Of a stretch of DNA of 64,000 nucleotides, positions 46,347 to 64,000 are shown one piece after another. The stretch covers positions 6,190,275 through 6,254,274 of the forward strand of contig OU342806.1 of NCBI GenBank assembly GCA_910591455.2, written 5' to 3'. The DNA comes from Pholis gunnellus (Eukaryota; Chordata; Actinopteri; Perciformes; Pholidae). A model generated the notes under the pieces. It was not told the DNA's origin, ran no database searches, and saw only the letters and a list, made by a program, of their open reading frames with translations. Every line of letters starts with the position of its first letter. Positions within the stretch are counted from its first letter, which is position 1. A program made the position numbers and the translations under genes.

Positions 46347-49300
46347 CTGTCAATAACAATAAGGACGTTTCAAAAAAGGTGGAGAAAGACTTCCATAGCA
46401 CAGGAGCATTCATTTATCGAATAATATGACTGAAAAACATGACGCAGGCGCCCGCTCACCAAGTTTCATGGCGTAACAGAGGAGCTCTTGCATCTTGAAC
46501 TGCTCATGGAAATGAGACAAAGATGTCAGCAAACAAAATAAAAAAACAAAACAAAAAAAATATCAAAGTGAAGTTGGGAGCAACAGCAGCAAGATGGGCG
46601 GTACCTGTATCTTCCTGGCTTGGACAACATCGCCGTCCTTAAATGCAGACATGAGTTTGTTGAAATGACGTCCTGCATAGTTGTAAGTGCTGCGGGCAGA
46701 CAAATGAAACGCATGTAAATAACTTATTAACCACAGTGAACGAAAAGAGATGAGGCACTATGCAGGATCACACACGGACCTTCCAACTGCTCCATCGGCC
46801 CCCATAGCCAAACCTGCAAGCAGTTGCTATGGACAAAAAAAAAAAAAGACAGAAACTTTGTTTTAAACCGGCTCTGTGGTGGAGGTCAGAGTAGTAAATA
46901 ACTTCTTGCAAGATAAGCAACTATAGAAGATGGGGAAAGAGCTGACCTCGTCCGTGCCGTAGAGGAAGGACCAGTGAGGCGGATAGTTATTGACACAGTA
47001 GCCAAAGTCCATCAGGTCAGTCCCGCTGAACTTCACACCTCTGAAGGTGGGAATGAGCTCTTCAATACCTTCCAACACATCTCTCACTGGCACTGAAGAA
47101 AAGACAAAAAGAAAGACCGCCTCACATTCAGTATACCATCAGTTATAGACAACATGCTTTTTAAATCATGGTCGGGGATGCAGAGCCTCTCCATTTCTAA
47201 ATGCAGCTGCAAAATCAATCATCAGTGGCACTTACTATTAACACCGGTGACAGATGGAATATGATAATAATAGAAAGGCAGAGTTGGGGCAGCCGAAGCC
47301 ACTTCCTGGAGGAACGACCTCAGCGCGTCTGAAGCAGAATGACAGAGAAAGAAATGTGTACAACAAGCGTGAACGTGTGAAACAAGCACAGTATTGACAT
47401 GTGAATAACATGTGAATAACATGTGAAAGTGGGTGTTCAGCCGCACAGATTTTCAGTGGGTGTGAACTTTCATTTGAAAATGTGGAAATAAATCCTTCCT
47501 CCCGCATTAAAACCAGTGCATACCTGCAGTTTTGGGCTTGAAGAAGAACGGGGACATGGCGGCAATGGCATGAGCCCCGATCTGCACTGCATGTCCTGCC
47601 TGGAGGGAACATGAACGTTGTGAGCACGAGCAACAAAAACTAAGGCAATTTGTAGCTACTGCTATAGTGGATATATTACATTTGTTTATACAGTATACGA
47701 TCACTGAAGTGTTTTGATCTACGGTTTAGTTCCCATTGTTGGGAAAATTCGGGGCTCGGGGTCATGAACTCAACAAATTCTGTTGCTTAGTTTGTTTTTT
47801 TCTCATTCAAGTTGGCAACTGGTTTAAAGGAATAGTTCAACACTTTCTGGCAGAGAGTTAGACGAGAAGCTGTTTGAAGAAGTTAAACATGAAGCTTCAG
47901 CTAGCAGTCTGTTAGCTTAGCATAAAAAGGCTGTTTCGAACAAACAAAATCCTAAACTAAAGAACTTGTTGCATCTTGTTGGTTCAATCCGTACAAAAGC
48001 AACTGCTCAGAACCAGGAAACAGTCTGACATAACTTGCCGTCTAGTCTTTTCTATTCCGTCGCTCTTACCGTCTCGGCGTGCAAACACTAAATGAAATTA
48101 GATGTCGAAAGACTTGAAAAATGTGGGACATCGCCGACTGAACTAAGCAGACGAGGCAGGCTTCATCAAAATATATTCAAAGACTTCATCATCAATACCT
48201 CCAGGACTGATCACTACCTCCGGAAAACTCAAAGGACCCAAAATGTAGAATTGTCAACGTGGCATTTAAAGTGGAAAATTAACATGTTCTTCCGCTAAAA
48301 TGAATAAACTAAACTCATAATGAGATGGCTCTTAAAGCTCTTCCTTTTTAACCAGCCTGACTGGGACCAGGCTAGACTTGGGGGATAAGTTTCCTGAAAA
48401 TAAGCCAGATTCACTGCAGTAAGCCTGGTTAATGACAGGGAATCTTTCTTTGTGAAACACGACCACCTGGTCCCCTTTGTGTCTCACGTGTTTAATGTTC
48501 ACGTCACTAAAAGGCAGCAACTCACCAGTTCTTTGGCGTCTTTAAGACTCAGGCAGCCGACGTGCACGATCACCTGATCTAATCTGTCGACACATGCAAG
48601 ACATTTCACAATCTGTCGATTTACTGTTGCATTAGACTTGACAAAACGGAATGAATCCCCCGGTAGAGGCCCCGTGTGACGACTTACTTGCCCTTGGCTT
48701 TCTGACACCACTCCTCAGCCAGGATCTTCCTCTCTGCAACAGTGAGAGACATGCTCTCTCCGGTGGTTCCATTCACTGAAAGCAAGCACAGTCTTGTCTT
48801 ATTTCGATACCGTGTTCCACATCACCAAAAAAAAAAAACACATCTTGAAGGAAAGTCAAATAAAGAGAAGAAGCTGGCCTGAATCTATAGCTTTACTGAA
48901 TCACAAAGAAATAGAATACAATGTAGTGTGTTCTACTAAATCCACAAAGGATAGGAAAGAAAACAAAGCAAGAGACTTCTAATTGCACCGTATATAGACA
49001 AAAAAAAGGATTATCTTACATACATTGCCACGGTTAGCATAGGTAGCACTACCAGATCTTTTTGCAAAAATAAACAAGTGGAAGAAACCTCCGATGGGGC
49101 CTGTTCATAGAGGGATCCACCACAAGGATGACTGAGTGTGAGATTAGTGTGAGGACAAAACAATTCCACGGGCAATGAGCGGTGACGCAGACAAGTGAGA
49201 TGAGAAAGAGCATGATCAGCACGTACATCCTCTGCTGGGTAGAGGAGGAGCTTAGCGGGAACTAAGATGATTCATTGGGTTTGAGTAAAGTGTGAAATGA

Positions 49301-51981
49301 AACGGTAATCAGAGACACGGTTGACACACAGGAAACACCGCTCTACTTTGATCAAAGCTAATCAAAAGGTTCAGACTAGATATCGTCGCCTTCATCTAAC
49401 TTCTCTCTGTGTCTCTGTTCCAGGGACAGTGGCTATTGTGGAACAGATTGAGCACAACAAACGTACGAAGATAAACGTTGTTCATCCAACCGGTTTGTCG
49501 GGCCTCAAGGATACACTGAGCTTTTGTGAGTCACATGTGTACGTTCCTCCACAAGGCCCCTTTAAATCGGATCACGCTACGATGTAAATCGGGATCATCG
49601 TTTTTAAAATGGTATAATTCTATTTAAATATTAGGTAGTTGAATTAAAAAGGTAGACACTTTTTTTAACGTAAGAACAATTGCACAAGAAAGGGCTGATG
49701 ACGAAATAATAACGTAGATCACACACTATGAAGCAATATGTTTGGATGACAGCTCTGCTCTCTGGTATTTACACATCACATAGAAAATGGATTATGTGGC
49801 TAAAAGGAAATTAGAATTATTGTTGAAATAATTGGTGGTTCTATTATAGTTACAGGCGGTAGAATTGCCTTTTAATGTCGGAACTAGTGCATTCAAAATG
49901 TAAACTATCACGAGCTTCTGAAAAAGAAATGAAACTAAAGCTCTTTTCTAAGCTTTGGAAAGTTTTGTGAAATGACTTCACAGATCATTTCAGTCTAAAT
50001 GTAGAGCTGCTGTCCCACACTATCAACTAACCGACTTTGGTTCTCCAAGGTGCTACCGGACTTTAGGGTTAACATGGTGAACAGAGGACAAACATATTGA
50101 CAAGTTTACAAACCAACAAGATAAGGCAATTTTGGGGATGACTCAAGATTGGAAAACAGAAAATGACAGATATCAGAAGGAAGAATCCACCTTTAAACTT
50201 ACCAAATATGCTATTAACACCTTGCTTCTCTCTCAAGTAGTCAATATAAGGTCCAATCTCTACTAGGTTGACTTCACTGTTTTGGAAAAATGTAGGCATA
50301 CATATTTTGCACAAAAAACACAAAACATGCAATAGTGCCTCAGATCTACAGGAGGGTGCCACAGTTTTCAATTATGTCCACACACCTCATTCCTGACTTT
50401 TAACTCTACAACACTTTCTCACCAACATAACACATATCACTCACTACTACGTTTCCATTTGAAGACGCATGTGTTGTGCTACGTTCAGACTGGGCGTCCA
50501 CACTACGCCGGAGTTTTGGAGCACCGAAAATGGATACGTTTGGAAACGCTCCAGAGGACGGATAAGTTTGAAAACTCCGGGGTTTCCTCTTCGTGTGGAC
50601 ACCGTAAACGCATACGTTTGGAAACGATCACGCCCACACCCGCGTTCGCTACTCTATTGGTTCTTAGCAGTCATGACCGTGTCCTTTCCGGATTCGTCAC
50701 GCCGCTATCACGTGAGCCTTTCCCGTAAAATCACAAACGATACCGATGGACTACTGGGGGTACATCCCGAGTCTCTTAATTGCATCCCTGTTTCCCTCAC
50801 TTGCGTCCTTTCCTTGCGTCTTAGTCCCTCCCACCAAGGATGCATGGAGAGACGCAAGGAAACCATTTCTTGCACATAAGCTCTGTGGTATGATCTCTTT
50901 CATTGTCTCTCCTCCCTGTCTCACGGTGTGGGTACATCTCACTGGAGTCAGGAAAGTATCAGAATACCCTTATTTGATTGGCTAAAGTGCATCACGTGAC
51001 AAGATTTACAACGCATTGGTCTGTGTTTTTCCTGCACCGCTGAACAAGTGCCGTAAATGCTGGAAAGGAGCGTGAATAACTCCGCTGCTTTAAGGCAAAG
51101 TCCCGCGACCCACTGAAAACGGGTGCGCGACGACCCACCAGTTGAGAGTCTCTGGTCTACAGGATCGTAACGAGCGATGAACAGCTGTTTGTGTGGCGTG
51201 TCTTCCATCTCTTCCGGTTTCCTTCACCTACATTCCCCTGGGTCCTAAGCCCCTCCAAGTACAGTTTCTTATTACCCTCTATGTACCAACGTACATTTAT
51301 AACTAGCGGCGGTTGTCCAGTTAAAGTCTGCATGTTTGCGGAGGAAGAAGCTGTTATTGAAGCGATTAGCGAGCGACGTGACCAGCGGCGTTATCAGCCC
51401 TACAGAGCGGACGTCTAAAGTCACGGTTTTGAGGAGGACGGACACAAAACGGAGGACTTTCCCCTTTCTTATTAATGCTTATTTTGTTCTGCACAACTAT
51501 TGTGAAGTCCACACATAAACATATAAAAAGAACAAAACATTGATTGCTCTCCAGTAGGACAGATACTTCAGCCACCAGCAGAGCTACGAGTGAGAACAGG
51601 CACAATGAAACGAGTGAGATGTGTTTACCCACTTTATGGACCCATAATCTAGTAAACCTGTATGTGTAGCGTTAAGTGCTTGATTACTTCAGTCGTATTT
51701 CTTTTAAGCAACCAATCTACTTCCTGTTTTCATCGGCACCCGCATGCCCAGTGCACGTGAATAGTCACGTGATATTAGTTTTCAGGCGTTTTATTGTGGC
51801 CGGAGATCATTTAGAAAACTATGTGAGGCTACATCCACGCTAATAATACCAGCTAATAATACCAGCTAGACCGGTAAAACAAGCAGAAGTGGTTCATAAA
51901 GGCGACTTACCCTTGTGTGGTGAATGGAGTAAACGTGGCTGCAAATAGGCCTGTCAGCTTCTTTTCAGCAGAAGGACCCAT
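46201..51981 (-). CDS. npl: npl, N-acetylneuraminate lyase, complete (11 coding exons, 307 aa)
   Basis: Cytosolic class I aldolase (DHDPS/NAL family, TIM barrel) that cleaves N-acetylneuraminate to N-acetylmannosamine and pyruvate. Coding exons in order: 51981-51911, 50276-50203, 48775-48688, 48583-48526, 47599-47524, 47328-47236, 47092-46947, 46826-46780, 46689-46605, 46499-46460, 46346-46201. They total 924 bases, 307 codons plus stop, against 320 residues in human. Visible family features are GTTGE at residues 51-55 (pyruvate carboxylate binding), YYYHIP with the catalytic Tyr at about 144, Schiff-base Lys at about 174 in GVKFSGTD, and the GAVGSTYNY segment near 233-241. All junctions are GT-AG with joined phase. 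The product ends KKYGHIFADC, shorter than the human C-terminus. A non-coding first exon lies at about 52328. No disrupting change is seen, so it should be functional. Confidence 0.95.
46460..46499 (-). CDS. npl: npl coding exon 10
   Basis: 40-base micro-exon, acceptor TGAGCAG|TTCAAG, donor CTTG|GTGAGC. Encodes FKMQELLCYAMKL. Confidence 0.92.
46605..46689 (-). CDS. npl: npl coding exon 9
   Basis: Acceptor CCCGCAG|CACTTA, donor ATACAG|GTACCG. Encodes TYNYAGRHFNKLMSAFKDGD, then VVQARKIQ. Confidence 0.94.
46780..46826 (-). CDS. npl: npl coding exon 8
   Basis: Only 47 bases. Acceptor GTCCATAG|CAACTG, donor GGAAG|GTCCGT, a weak donor (C at +3). Encodes QLLAGLAMGADGAVGS. Confidence 0.92.
46947..47092 (-). 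CDS. npl: npl coding exon 7 (Schiff-base Lys)
   Basis: Acceptor TCTTCAG|TGCCAG, donor GACGAG|GTCAGC. Encodes PVRDVLEGIEELIPTFRGVK, then FSGTDLMDFGYCV. The Lys in GVKFSGTD corresponds to the substrate-binding Lys of the family. Confidence 0.95.
47236..47328 (-). CDS. npl: npl coding exon 6 (catalytic Tyr)
   Basis: Acceptor GCTTCAG|ACGCGC, donor AATA|GTAAGT. Encodes ALRSFLQEVASAAPTLPF, then YYYHIPSVTGV with the catalytic Tyr. Confidence 0.95.
47395..47427. repeat. three tandem 12-base units in an npl intron
   Basis: ACATGTGAATA(A) is repeated three times between npl coding exons 5 and 6. Short and probably neutral. Confidence 0.85.
47524..47599 (-). CDS. npl: npl coding exon 5
   Basis: Acceptor CTCCAG|GCAGGA, donor CTGCAG|GTATGC. 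Encodes AGHAVQIGAHAIAAMSPFFF, then KPKTA. Confidence 0.95.
47825..48030 (+). repeat. dispersed non-autonomous repeat in npl intron
   Basis: Starts TAAAGGAATAGTTCAACACTT, then has GAGAGTTAGACGAGAAG, ATGAAGCTTCAGCTAGCAG and GTTAGCTTAGCATAAA. From memory these match a repeat that is very abundant in percomorph fish genomes. Non-coding and old, judged by its divergence from that remembered form. Confidence 0.6.
48526..48583 (-). CDS. npl: npl coding exon 4
   Basis: Acceptor TCGACAG|ATTAGA, donor GAACTG|GTGAGT. Encodes LDQVIVHVGCLSLKDAKEL. Confidence 0.95.
48688..48775 (-). CDS. npl: npl coding exon 3 (GTTGE motif)
   Basis: Acceptor CTTTCAG|TGAATG, donor GGCAA|GTAAGT. Encodes VNGTTGESMSLTVAERKILA, including the GTTGE signature. 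Confidence 0.95.
48776..50202 (-). other. npl: npl intron between coding exons 2 and 3 (1.4 kb)
   Basis: Nothing firm. A plus-strand open frame to 49587 follows a splice-acceptor-like sequence (CTGTTCCAG at 49415-49423) but has no recognised domain. Confidence 0.6.
50203..50276 (-). CDS. npl: npl coding exon 2
   Basis: Acceptor AAACAG|TGAAGT, donor TTTG|GTAAGT. Encodes EVNLVEIGPYIDYLREKQG, then VNSIF. Confidence 0.95.
50470..50740 (+). repeat. dispersed repeat family E
   Basis: Contains GCGTCCACACTACGCCGGAG, a GTTTGGAAACG unit appearing twice, and CTTCGTGTGGACACCGTAAA, an internally mirrored layout known to me from fish interspersed repeats. It lies in npl intron 1 and has no coding capacity. 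Confidence 0.5.
50755..50880 (+). repeat. dispersed repeat family F, copy 1
   Basis: Begins GGGGTACATCCCGAGTCTCT, then has TTCCCTCACTTGCGTCC. The same start recurs at 52912 (GGGTACATCCCAAGTCTC). Confidence 0.65.
51763..51771. promoter_or_regulatory. TCACGTGA E-box in npl intron 1
   Basis: AGTCACGTGATA matches nine of ten CLEAR consensus positions. Motif evidence only. Confidence 0.25.
51840..51869. repeat. tandem 15-base duplication
   Basis: CTAATAATACCAG is repeated directly in npl intron 1. Confidence 0.85.
51911..51981 (-). CDS. npl: npl first coding exon
   Basis: Start codon at 51981 (MGPSAEKKLTGLFAATFTPF), donor CAAGG|GTAAGT. The exon continues 15 bases into the 5' UTR to an acceptor TTGTCAG| at 51996. 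Confidence 0.94.
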
Positions 51982-52327
51982 GGCTGATTTTGCAATCTGA
52001 CAATGCAAACAAACAGATATGTGTCATAGGTGGGTAGAAAGAAAGAAACAAAGACAGAATAAGGTGCAAAATAAATGGAAAGGGGATAGGCTAACGTTAC
52101 AGAATAAAGTGAGAAAGTGTACTCCAGCGTTACAAAAGAAAGTGAGAGGTGGAGGTACAAAAGAAAGAAAATAACAAGGAAAGAGCTGTTAGCCCAGTGT
52201 TCACTTTTAACGTCACGACTTGTTGTGAAACATCACATTTTACAAAAACACTGCATCATGCAAAAACAGGAAACACGGTGTGCAAGTAATTAAAACCGTT
52301 GTTAGATTTACAGGGAAGATTACGTAC

Positions 52328-52375
52328 CTGTAACTTTGCGTGTTTCCGTTCTGCGCGATGACAATTCTATTTGTG
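52328..52375 (-). other. npl: npl 5' UTR exon (non-coding), right end undefined
   Basis: The donor GTTACAG|GTACGT at 52328 pairs with the acceptor at 51996. Without splicing the 5' leader would be long and AT-rich. The transcription start side is not defined by the sequence. Confidence 0.5.
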
Positions 52376-52620
52376 GGTCGTAAGTAACGGTAGGTAATGG
52401 TGATAGTTGTATCTTAACGGTTGATACCTTCGTACATCTATAACGTGACGGATGGTCACGTGACGCCACAGAGCGTGACGGGAAATGTAGTCATTAGGCT
52501 CGTTTGAGATGAGCCAGTCCTGCGCAGACTCGAGCGGCCGCAGATTTTAGAGCCAGGCGCCGCTCCACCAACTGCATGACCCATATGCATGATGGGAAAC
52601 GCCTGACTGTCGCCGGATCA
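52376..52620 (-). promoter_or_regulatory. npl: probable npl promoter
   Basis: CpG-rich compared with its surroundings (GTGACGGATGGTCACG, CGAGCGGCCGC, GGCGCCGC) and directly upstream of the npl non-coding exon. It contains a perfect GTCACGTGAC at 52455-52464. No TATA box. Confidence 0.5.
52455..52464. promoter_or_regulatory. perfect CLEAR-type GTCACGTGAC site in npl promoter
   Basis: About 130 bases upstream of the npl first-exon donor. The sequence equals the TFEB/TFE3 consensus found in promoters of lysosomal and catabolic genes. A role in npl control is inference. Confidence 0.45.
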
Positions 52621-52909
52621 AAGAGCTGATTGGCTCTTATATTTGACACTCACCCCGTTTTGTCCAAATTTTCTGTGCAATTGTAATATTAGTCTCATGT
52701 TGTGCAACAAAGGTTTAATTTTAAAAACATATCGTGTGATTGATAGTAAGACAGCTTATTTATAGAAAACATATCAACACGAGCATCAGTTTTTCACAAG
52801 TTTCCACATAAATATATATTTACAAACATACATGAATAAATCAAAACGAGGTCTGTAAACAAGTAGCCTACAGATCGGATCTAAGAGGAAGTAACTGTTT
52901 CTGTGACTT

Positions 52910-53055
52910 CTTGGGTACATCCCAAGTCTCTTAATTTCACACCAGTTTCTCTCACTTGCGAAACCATGCGAGGAGAGAGGATTTGAGGAAATATGATTTA
53001 AGATAGCCTACGTCCTTTCCTCTGTTGCATCACGTGAAGCGACGTCTGTTTCTGA
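52910..53055 (+). repeat. dispersed repeat family F, copy 2
   Basis: Matches 50755-50880 at its start (GGGTACATCCCAAGTCTC, then TTCTCTCACTTGCG) and ends with CACGTGAAGCGACGTC. Confidence 0.65.
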
Positions 53056-53960
53056 TGGCGGTGGCCGCTGGATCAGCTCTCGGTCGGTTTTAACAGCTGG
53101 AGAGACTTTTAAGAAGTTTGTTTCTGTACACATGATCACTGTACTTAATAATAGTAACTAATAATACTAAAAACGAATAAAGACACAGTTATCATCACTG
53201 TATGTGTTCTATCTGTAGTTTGTTACCTGTTTAACAAACTGTGTTCTGTTTATAAGCGCAGGATCGATTTCAACCGCAGAATGCGTTTGTCATATTTATG
53301 AATTATTTGCGTTAAGGTTTAGAAATTCTGATTGTCACGTCATTATTAATTAACCCAGAAAATGATTATGGTTTATCTTAAATTATATAACTCATCAAAC
53401 CCGCCATTCAGGAATGATCAGCCTCACGTGACTGATTGAAAATGATGATAAATGATGTAACAAGTGTTTCATCTCTCCAGCTCTCTCTGACATTAATTGG
53501 ATCCATAATAAAAGTTATTTAAATATCAGATCATGAAAAGACAAATCTTTGTAATAAATGAAGAAAATAGTTTGTGGTCCTTTTGTTGCTCAGACCTACA
53601 ATGAACATACATTTAAACCATATGATGAATCAGAAAACAAATAAAATGTAAAACTACAGTTTGGTATGAAACTCCAGTGATATTTAGAAAAGCGGCTGAA
53701 ACAGTTTTTTTTTTCAACGCCCCCTGCTGCTTCCGCATGCTCTAGTCTACTTTCCACGCGAGGCGCATTTCATCTCGAACGAAAATACGGCGAGATAGAG
53801 AAACGCGGACTTGCTGTAGTTGTGACTCAGACATAAACACTGTACAGCTCACATGTCAATGCAAACACCGTGTTTTCAGCCGTTTTTAAAGTTTGCATGT
53901 AGTTCCTTCATTTACAAAACGTTAGCGCTGCCTTCACCTGCTGTTAGGATATCTTAATAT

Positions 53961-54290
53961 TGTAATGTTCCACTTACGAGTCGGAGACAGAGTGAAGTCC
54001 TTGCATGAACTAGTTTATTAACGTACACCACAACGAGCAAACTCATAAGTGAACATGACGTTTTATTTTCAGTTTTATACAACTCTTCTTCGTCTGTCCC
54101 GGTCCAAAAACATTTACTAGCTCCGGTCACATAACAGGTAACCCCCCTCACCTCTATCTGCTCGACCAATCACAGGCTCGCACCTTGACCAAACGTACAA
54201 TGCATGTCTGTGATTGGCCAGAGAGAGGGCGATGACAGAATCACATAATACCAATTGTCCACCATGTAGCATTATAACCATGAATGTCAT
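53961..54290 (-). mobile_element. solo-LTR-like element between npl and edem3
   Basis: On the minus strand there are two inverted CCAAT boxes (GTGATTGG/CCAATCAC, near 54166-54174 and 54210-54220), a TATA box (GTATAAAACTG, 54071-54081), AATAAA at 54019-54014, and a U5-like stretch ending GGAACATTACA. This is the layout of an LTR promoter and terminator. No internal retroelement region and no clear target duplication are seen, and the right boundary is uncertain. Confidence 0.5.
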
Positions 54291-54949
54291 GAGATGTGAG
54301 ATGATTGAGTGTGAGTCTATGAGCTATTGATGTAAACACGAATGGGACAAATGGCGTTACCATGACAACGACAATAAATATGATGTACAATTGGGTATTT
54401 ATTTTATATTTTTTACTCCCTGATTTGAAGGTCATCAAAACAGGTTATCAAAACAGCTTTAATGACAACATCTAATATTTAATGAATACATAAATAAATA
54501 TCCTCTGATTTCATGTTTTTTTTTTGTTCCATCTTTAACTCTGAATGTTTCTGAGTAAATGTAATATTCCAGGGTGAACACACCTGTGCCGTCCTCTTTG
54601 TTTACCTTTTTATTGTCCATGCTTCTACTGGTTACCTCGTGTTTAACGTCACATTGCAATGAATTGTGGGTAATTCCCTTGGGCAACGTCTGCATCTAAT
54701 GCTGATTTACTTAATTCTAACCCGAACCCACCCGTGTAACACAAATATTTACAGTCTATCACGATTGATTATATTATGCCGCAATTCTGACTTTCAGGTA
54801 ACTCGGACTACTTGAGTAACCCATTCAAACGCTATTAAACTGCTGTTTAACCTTACTATGCGGTTAAATAGGCTTAATAGTGGGAGTATATACATGTCTA
54901 AAGTTATGTCTGCAAATCACAGCGAAGGAGAGGCGCTATGTCTCTCGGC

Positions 54950-55260
54950 AACTTCTGCCTGACAAGCATTACTCAGGGCACATTACCATTGTACACCAGG
55001 AAGCGGATGTTGTTGACGTTTTTATCGTTACGGCATCCGTTTTTTTTTAAGGCAGGCTAGCTTGGCGAAACAGCAGTTTACAGGTACAGTTGACCACTCT
55101 ATAACCCAACGGGCAGAGAAGATCGATCGGTCAGGTCGGCTGCTCAACAATGGACGCGGGTTTTGTTGACTTTCTTGTGTTATTGTTCCGTCCGTTCGTT
55201 CTCGCCCGCTAAGCTAGTTAGCCCAGCTGGCTAACTGGCTTAATAAACCCCGACAAGTGT
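54950..55260 (+). promoter_or_regulatory. edem3: probable edem3 promoter and possible 5' non-coding exon
   Basis: CpG-containing stretch (TTTATCGTTACGGCATCCG, CCGTCCGTTCGTTCTCGCCCG) about 1.1 kb upstream of the edem3 start codon. A donor-like CAG|GTACAG at 55084 would fit a non-coding first exon. No matching acceptor can be fixed, so the 5' end of the gene remains open. Confidence 0.35.
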
Positions 55261-56243
55261 TGGGCTGCTTGTTTTGAGTGGCTGACGAAAGAGAAATGTC
55301 TTGTAGAGGAGAGAATAATTAACTCACATCTAATAAGGTTTTACAGTTGACACATGAGAGAGATAACGGAAGGTAGTATGAACAGGAGTTTCCAAGAGCT
55401 GTTGGTTTGATTTATGGTTTATTTGGCTGCAGACTGTGTGGAGTAGGTGATCGATTTGTGGATTGGGATTTTAACCAGAAATAAGACTTGGATTGTTATT
55501 TCGGTGTTTCTTGCTTGGGTTTACAGTGACTCGTAACTGTCGTGATAACGGAAAAGGTGAGACGTTTCTTTGATCGCTGCTGCGTGAAGACTACATCTAG
55601 AAAATACCTTTTAATGTTATTTGCATCATTAGATCGCAGGATTCATTTGATTTTTGCCGGTTTACTTTGTGGCAGAGTCACATGTAACGTTATCATTTTG
55701 CTTGTCAACGTGTCACACCTGCGTACAGTATGTCCGGGTCACCTTTTGGAAAAATAAACAGGTGTGACTTACCTACTGTGCACTACAGCTAGTGCCTGGT
55801 CCGTCGCTATCAGTTACACGTCGATATCTGTTTACTTGATATAACAACATTCCTAGGAACCTTGTCCTTTGTTTGCGGTTTTGTACTGTAAGTGCACACA
55901 TGAAGGCGCACATTGTACATAGTCGGTCATTAACTTGTAGTCTTGTTTTTGGCGTTTGCTGAGAAACAGATCAGCAACAAACTAGCATGATTACATGAAG
56001 CTTTCTGTACATATTAATGATTAAATGGTACATCTTAGGCCAAGCCATACAAAGTGCTTTAAAATGATCCCAGAGGTATAACATTAATGGGGTGGTGTAG
56101 GTTCGTGTGTCTTAGGAGTTTTTGTTAGTTAGAGCTATTTGGTTAGGGCAGTGGTAATGACTAGCTATTTGCTCTGGGACTGACCAAGAGGCGAGCCAAA
56201 CTGTAGTTTTATGTATATTGCTGCGATCTTGCCCACTACCACA

Positions 56244-64000
<7,757 letters not shown>

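Larger units (their letters stand above)
52621..55080. other. intergenic region between npl and edem3
   Basis: Head-to-head spacer. It holds a family F repeat (52910-53055), an LTR-like element (53961-54290) and AT-rich unique DNA. No gene is supported. Confidence 0.7.

Overview
The window is vertebrate nuclear DNA, almost certainly from a teleost fish. It has multi-exon genes with GT-AG introns, very many (CA)n/(GT)n microsatellites, and several dispersed repeat families that I recognise as teleost-type from memory. It has no bacterial operons, phage, CRISPR array or other prokaryotic features. Four protein-coding genes can be assembled exon by exon with consistent reading phase.

Region 1 (1-26655, minus strand) is the 5' half of notch2: signal peptide exon, then EGF-like repeats 1 to 16. 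The gene runs off the left edge. Exons 3-11 are packed into the first 4.7 kb. Exon 2 lies alone at 15.2 kb and exon 1 at 26.6 kb, separated by introns of about 10.5 and 11.3 kb that hold only repeats. Region 2 (26.7-39.2 kb) is intergenic: notch2 upstream DNA, microsatellites and two dispersed repeats. Region 3 (39249-42205, minus) is a complete five-exon sec22b of 215 residues (R-SNARE of ER-Golgi traffic). Region 4 (46201-52330, minus) is a complete npl (N-acetylneuraminate lyase, 307 residues, 11 coding exons plus a 5' non-coding exon). Region 5 (56244-64000, plus) is edem3 (ER mannosidase-like protein of ERAD, GH47 plus the start of the PA domain), exons 1-19, running off the right edge. 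npl and edem3 are head to head, with about 4 kb between npl exon 1 and the edem3 start codon.

The genes do not form one pathway. sec22b and edem3 both act in the early secretory pathway, npl degrades sialic acid in the cytosol, and notch2 is a cell-surface receptor. The gene order is notable because the human orthologues, as I recall, lie on both sides of the chromosome 1 centromere (NOTCH2-SEC22B at 1p12/1q21, NPL-EDEM3 at 1q25).

I found no new gene system. The most interesting signals are at the RNA-processing level. A (UG)34 tract ends four bases before the 3' splice site of notch2 exon 3. A perfect (CA)135 array begins ten bases after the 5' splice site of edem3 exon 9. An extra 90-base intron divides what is normally a single notch exon 4. 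Two perfect GTCACGTGAC palindromes flank npl. A hairpin with 16-bp perfect arms lies in notch2 intron 1, and two LTR-like elements lie beside npl.
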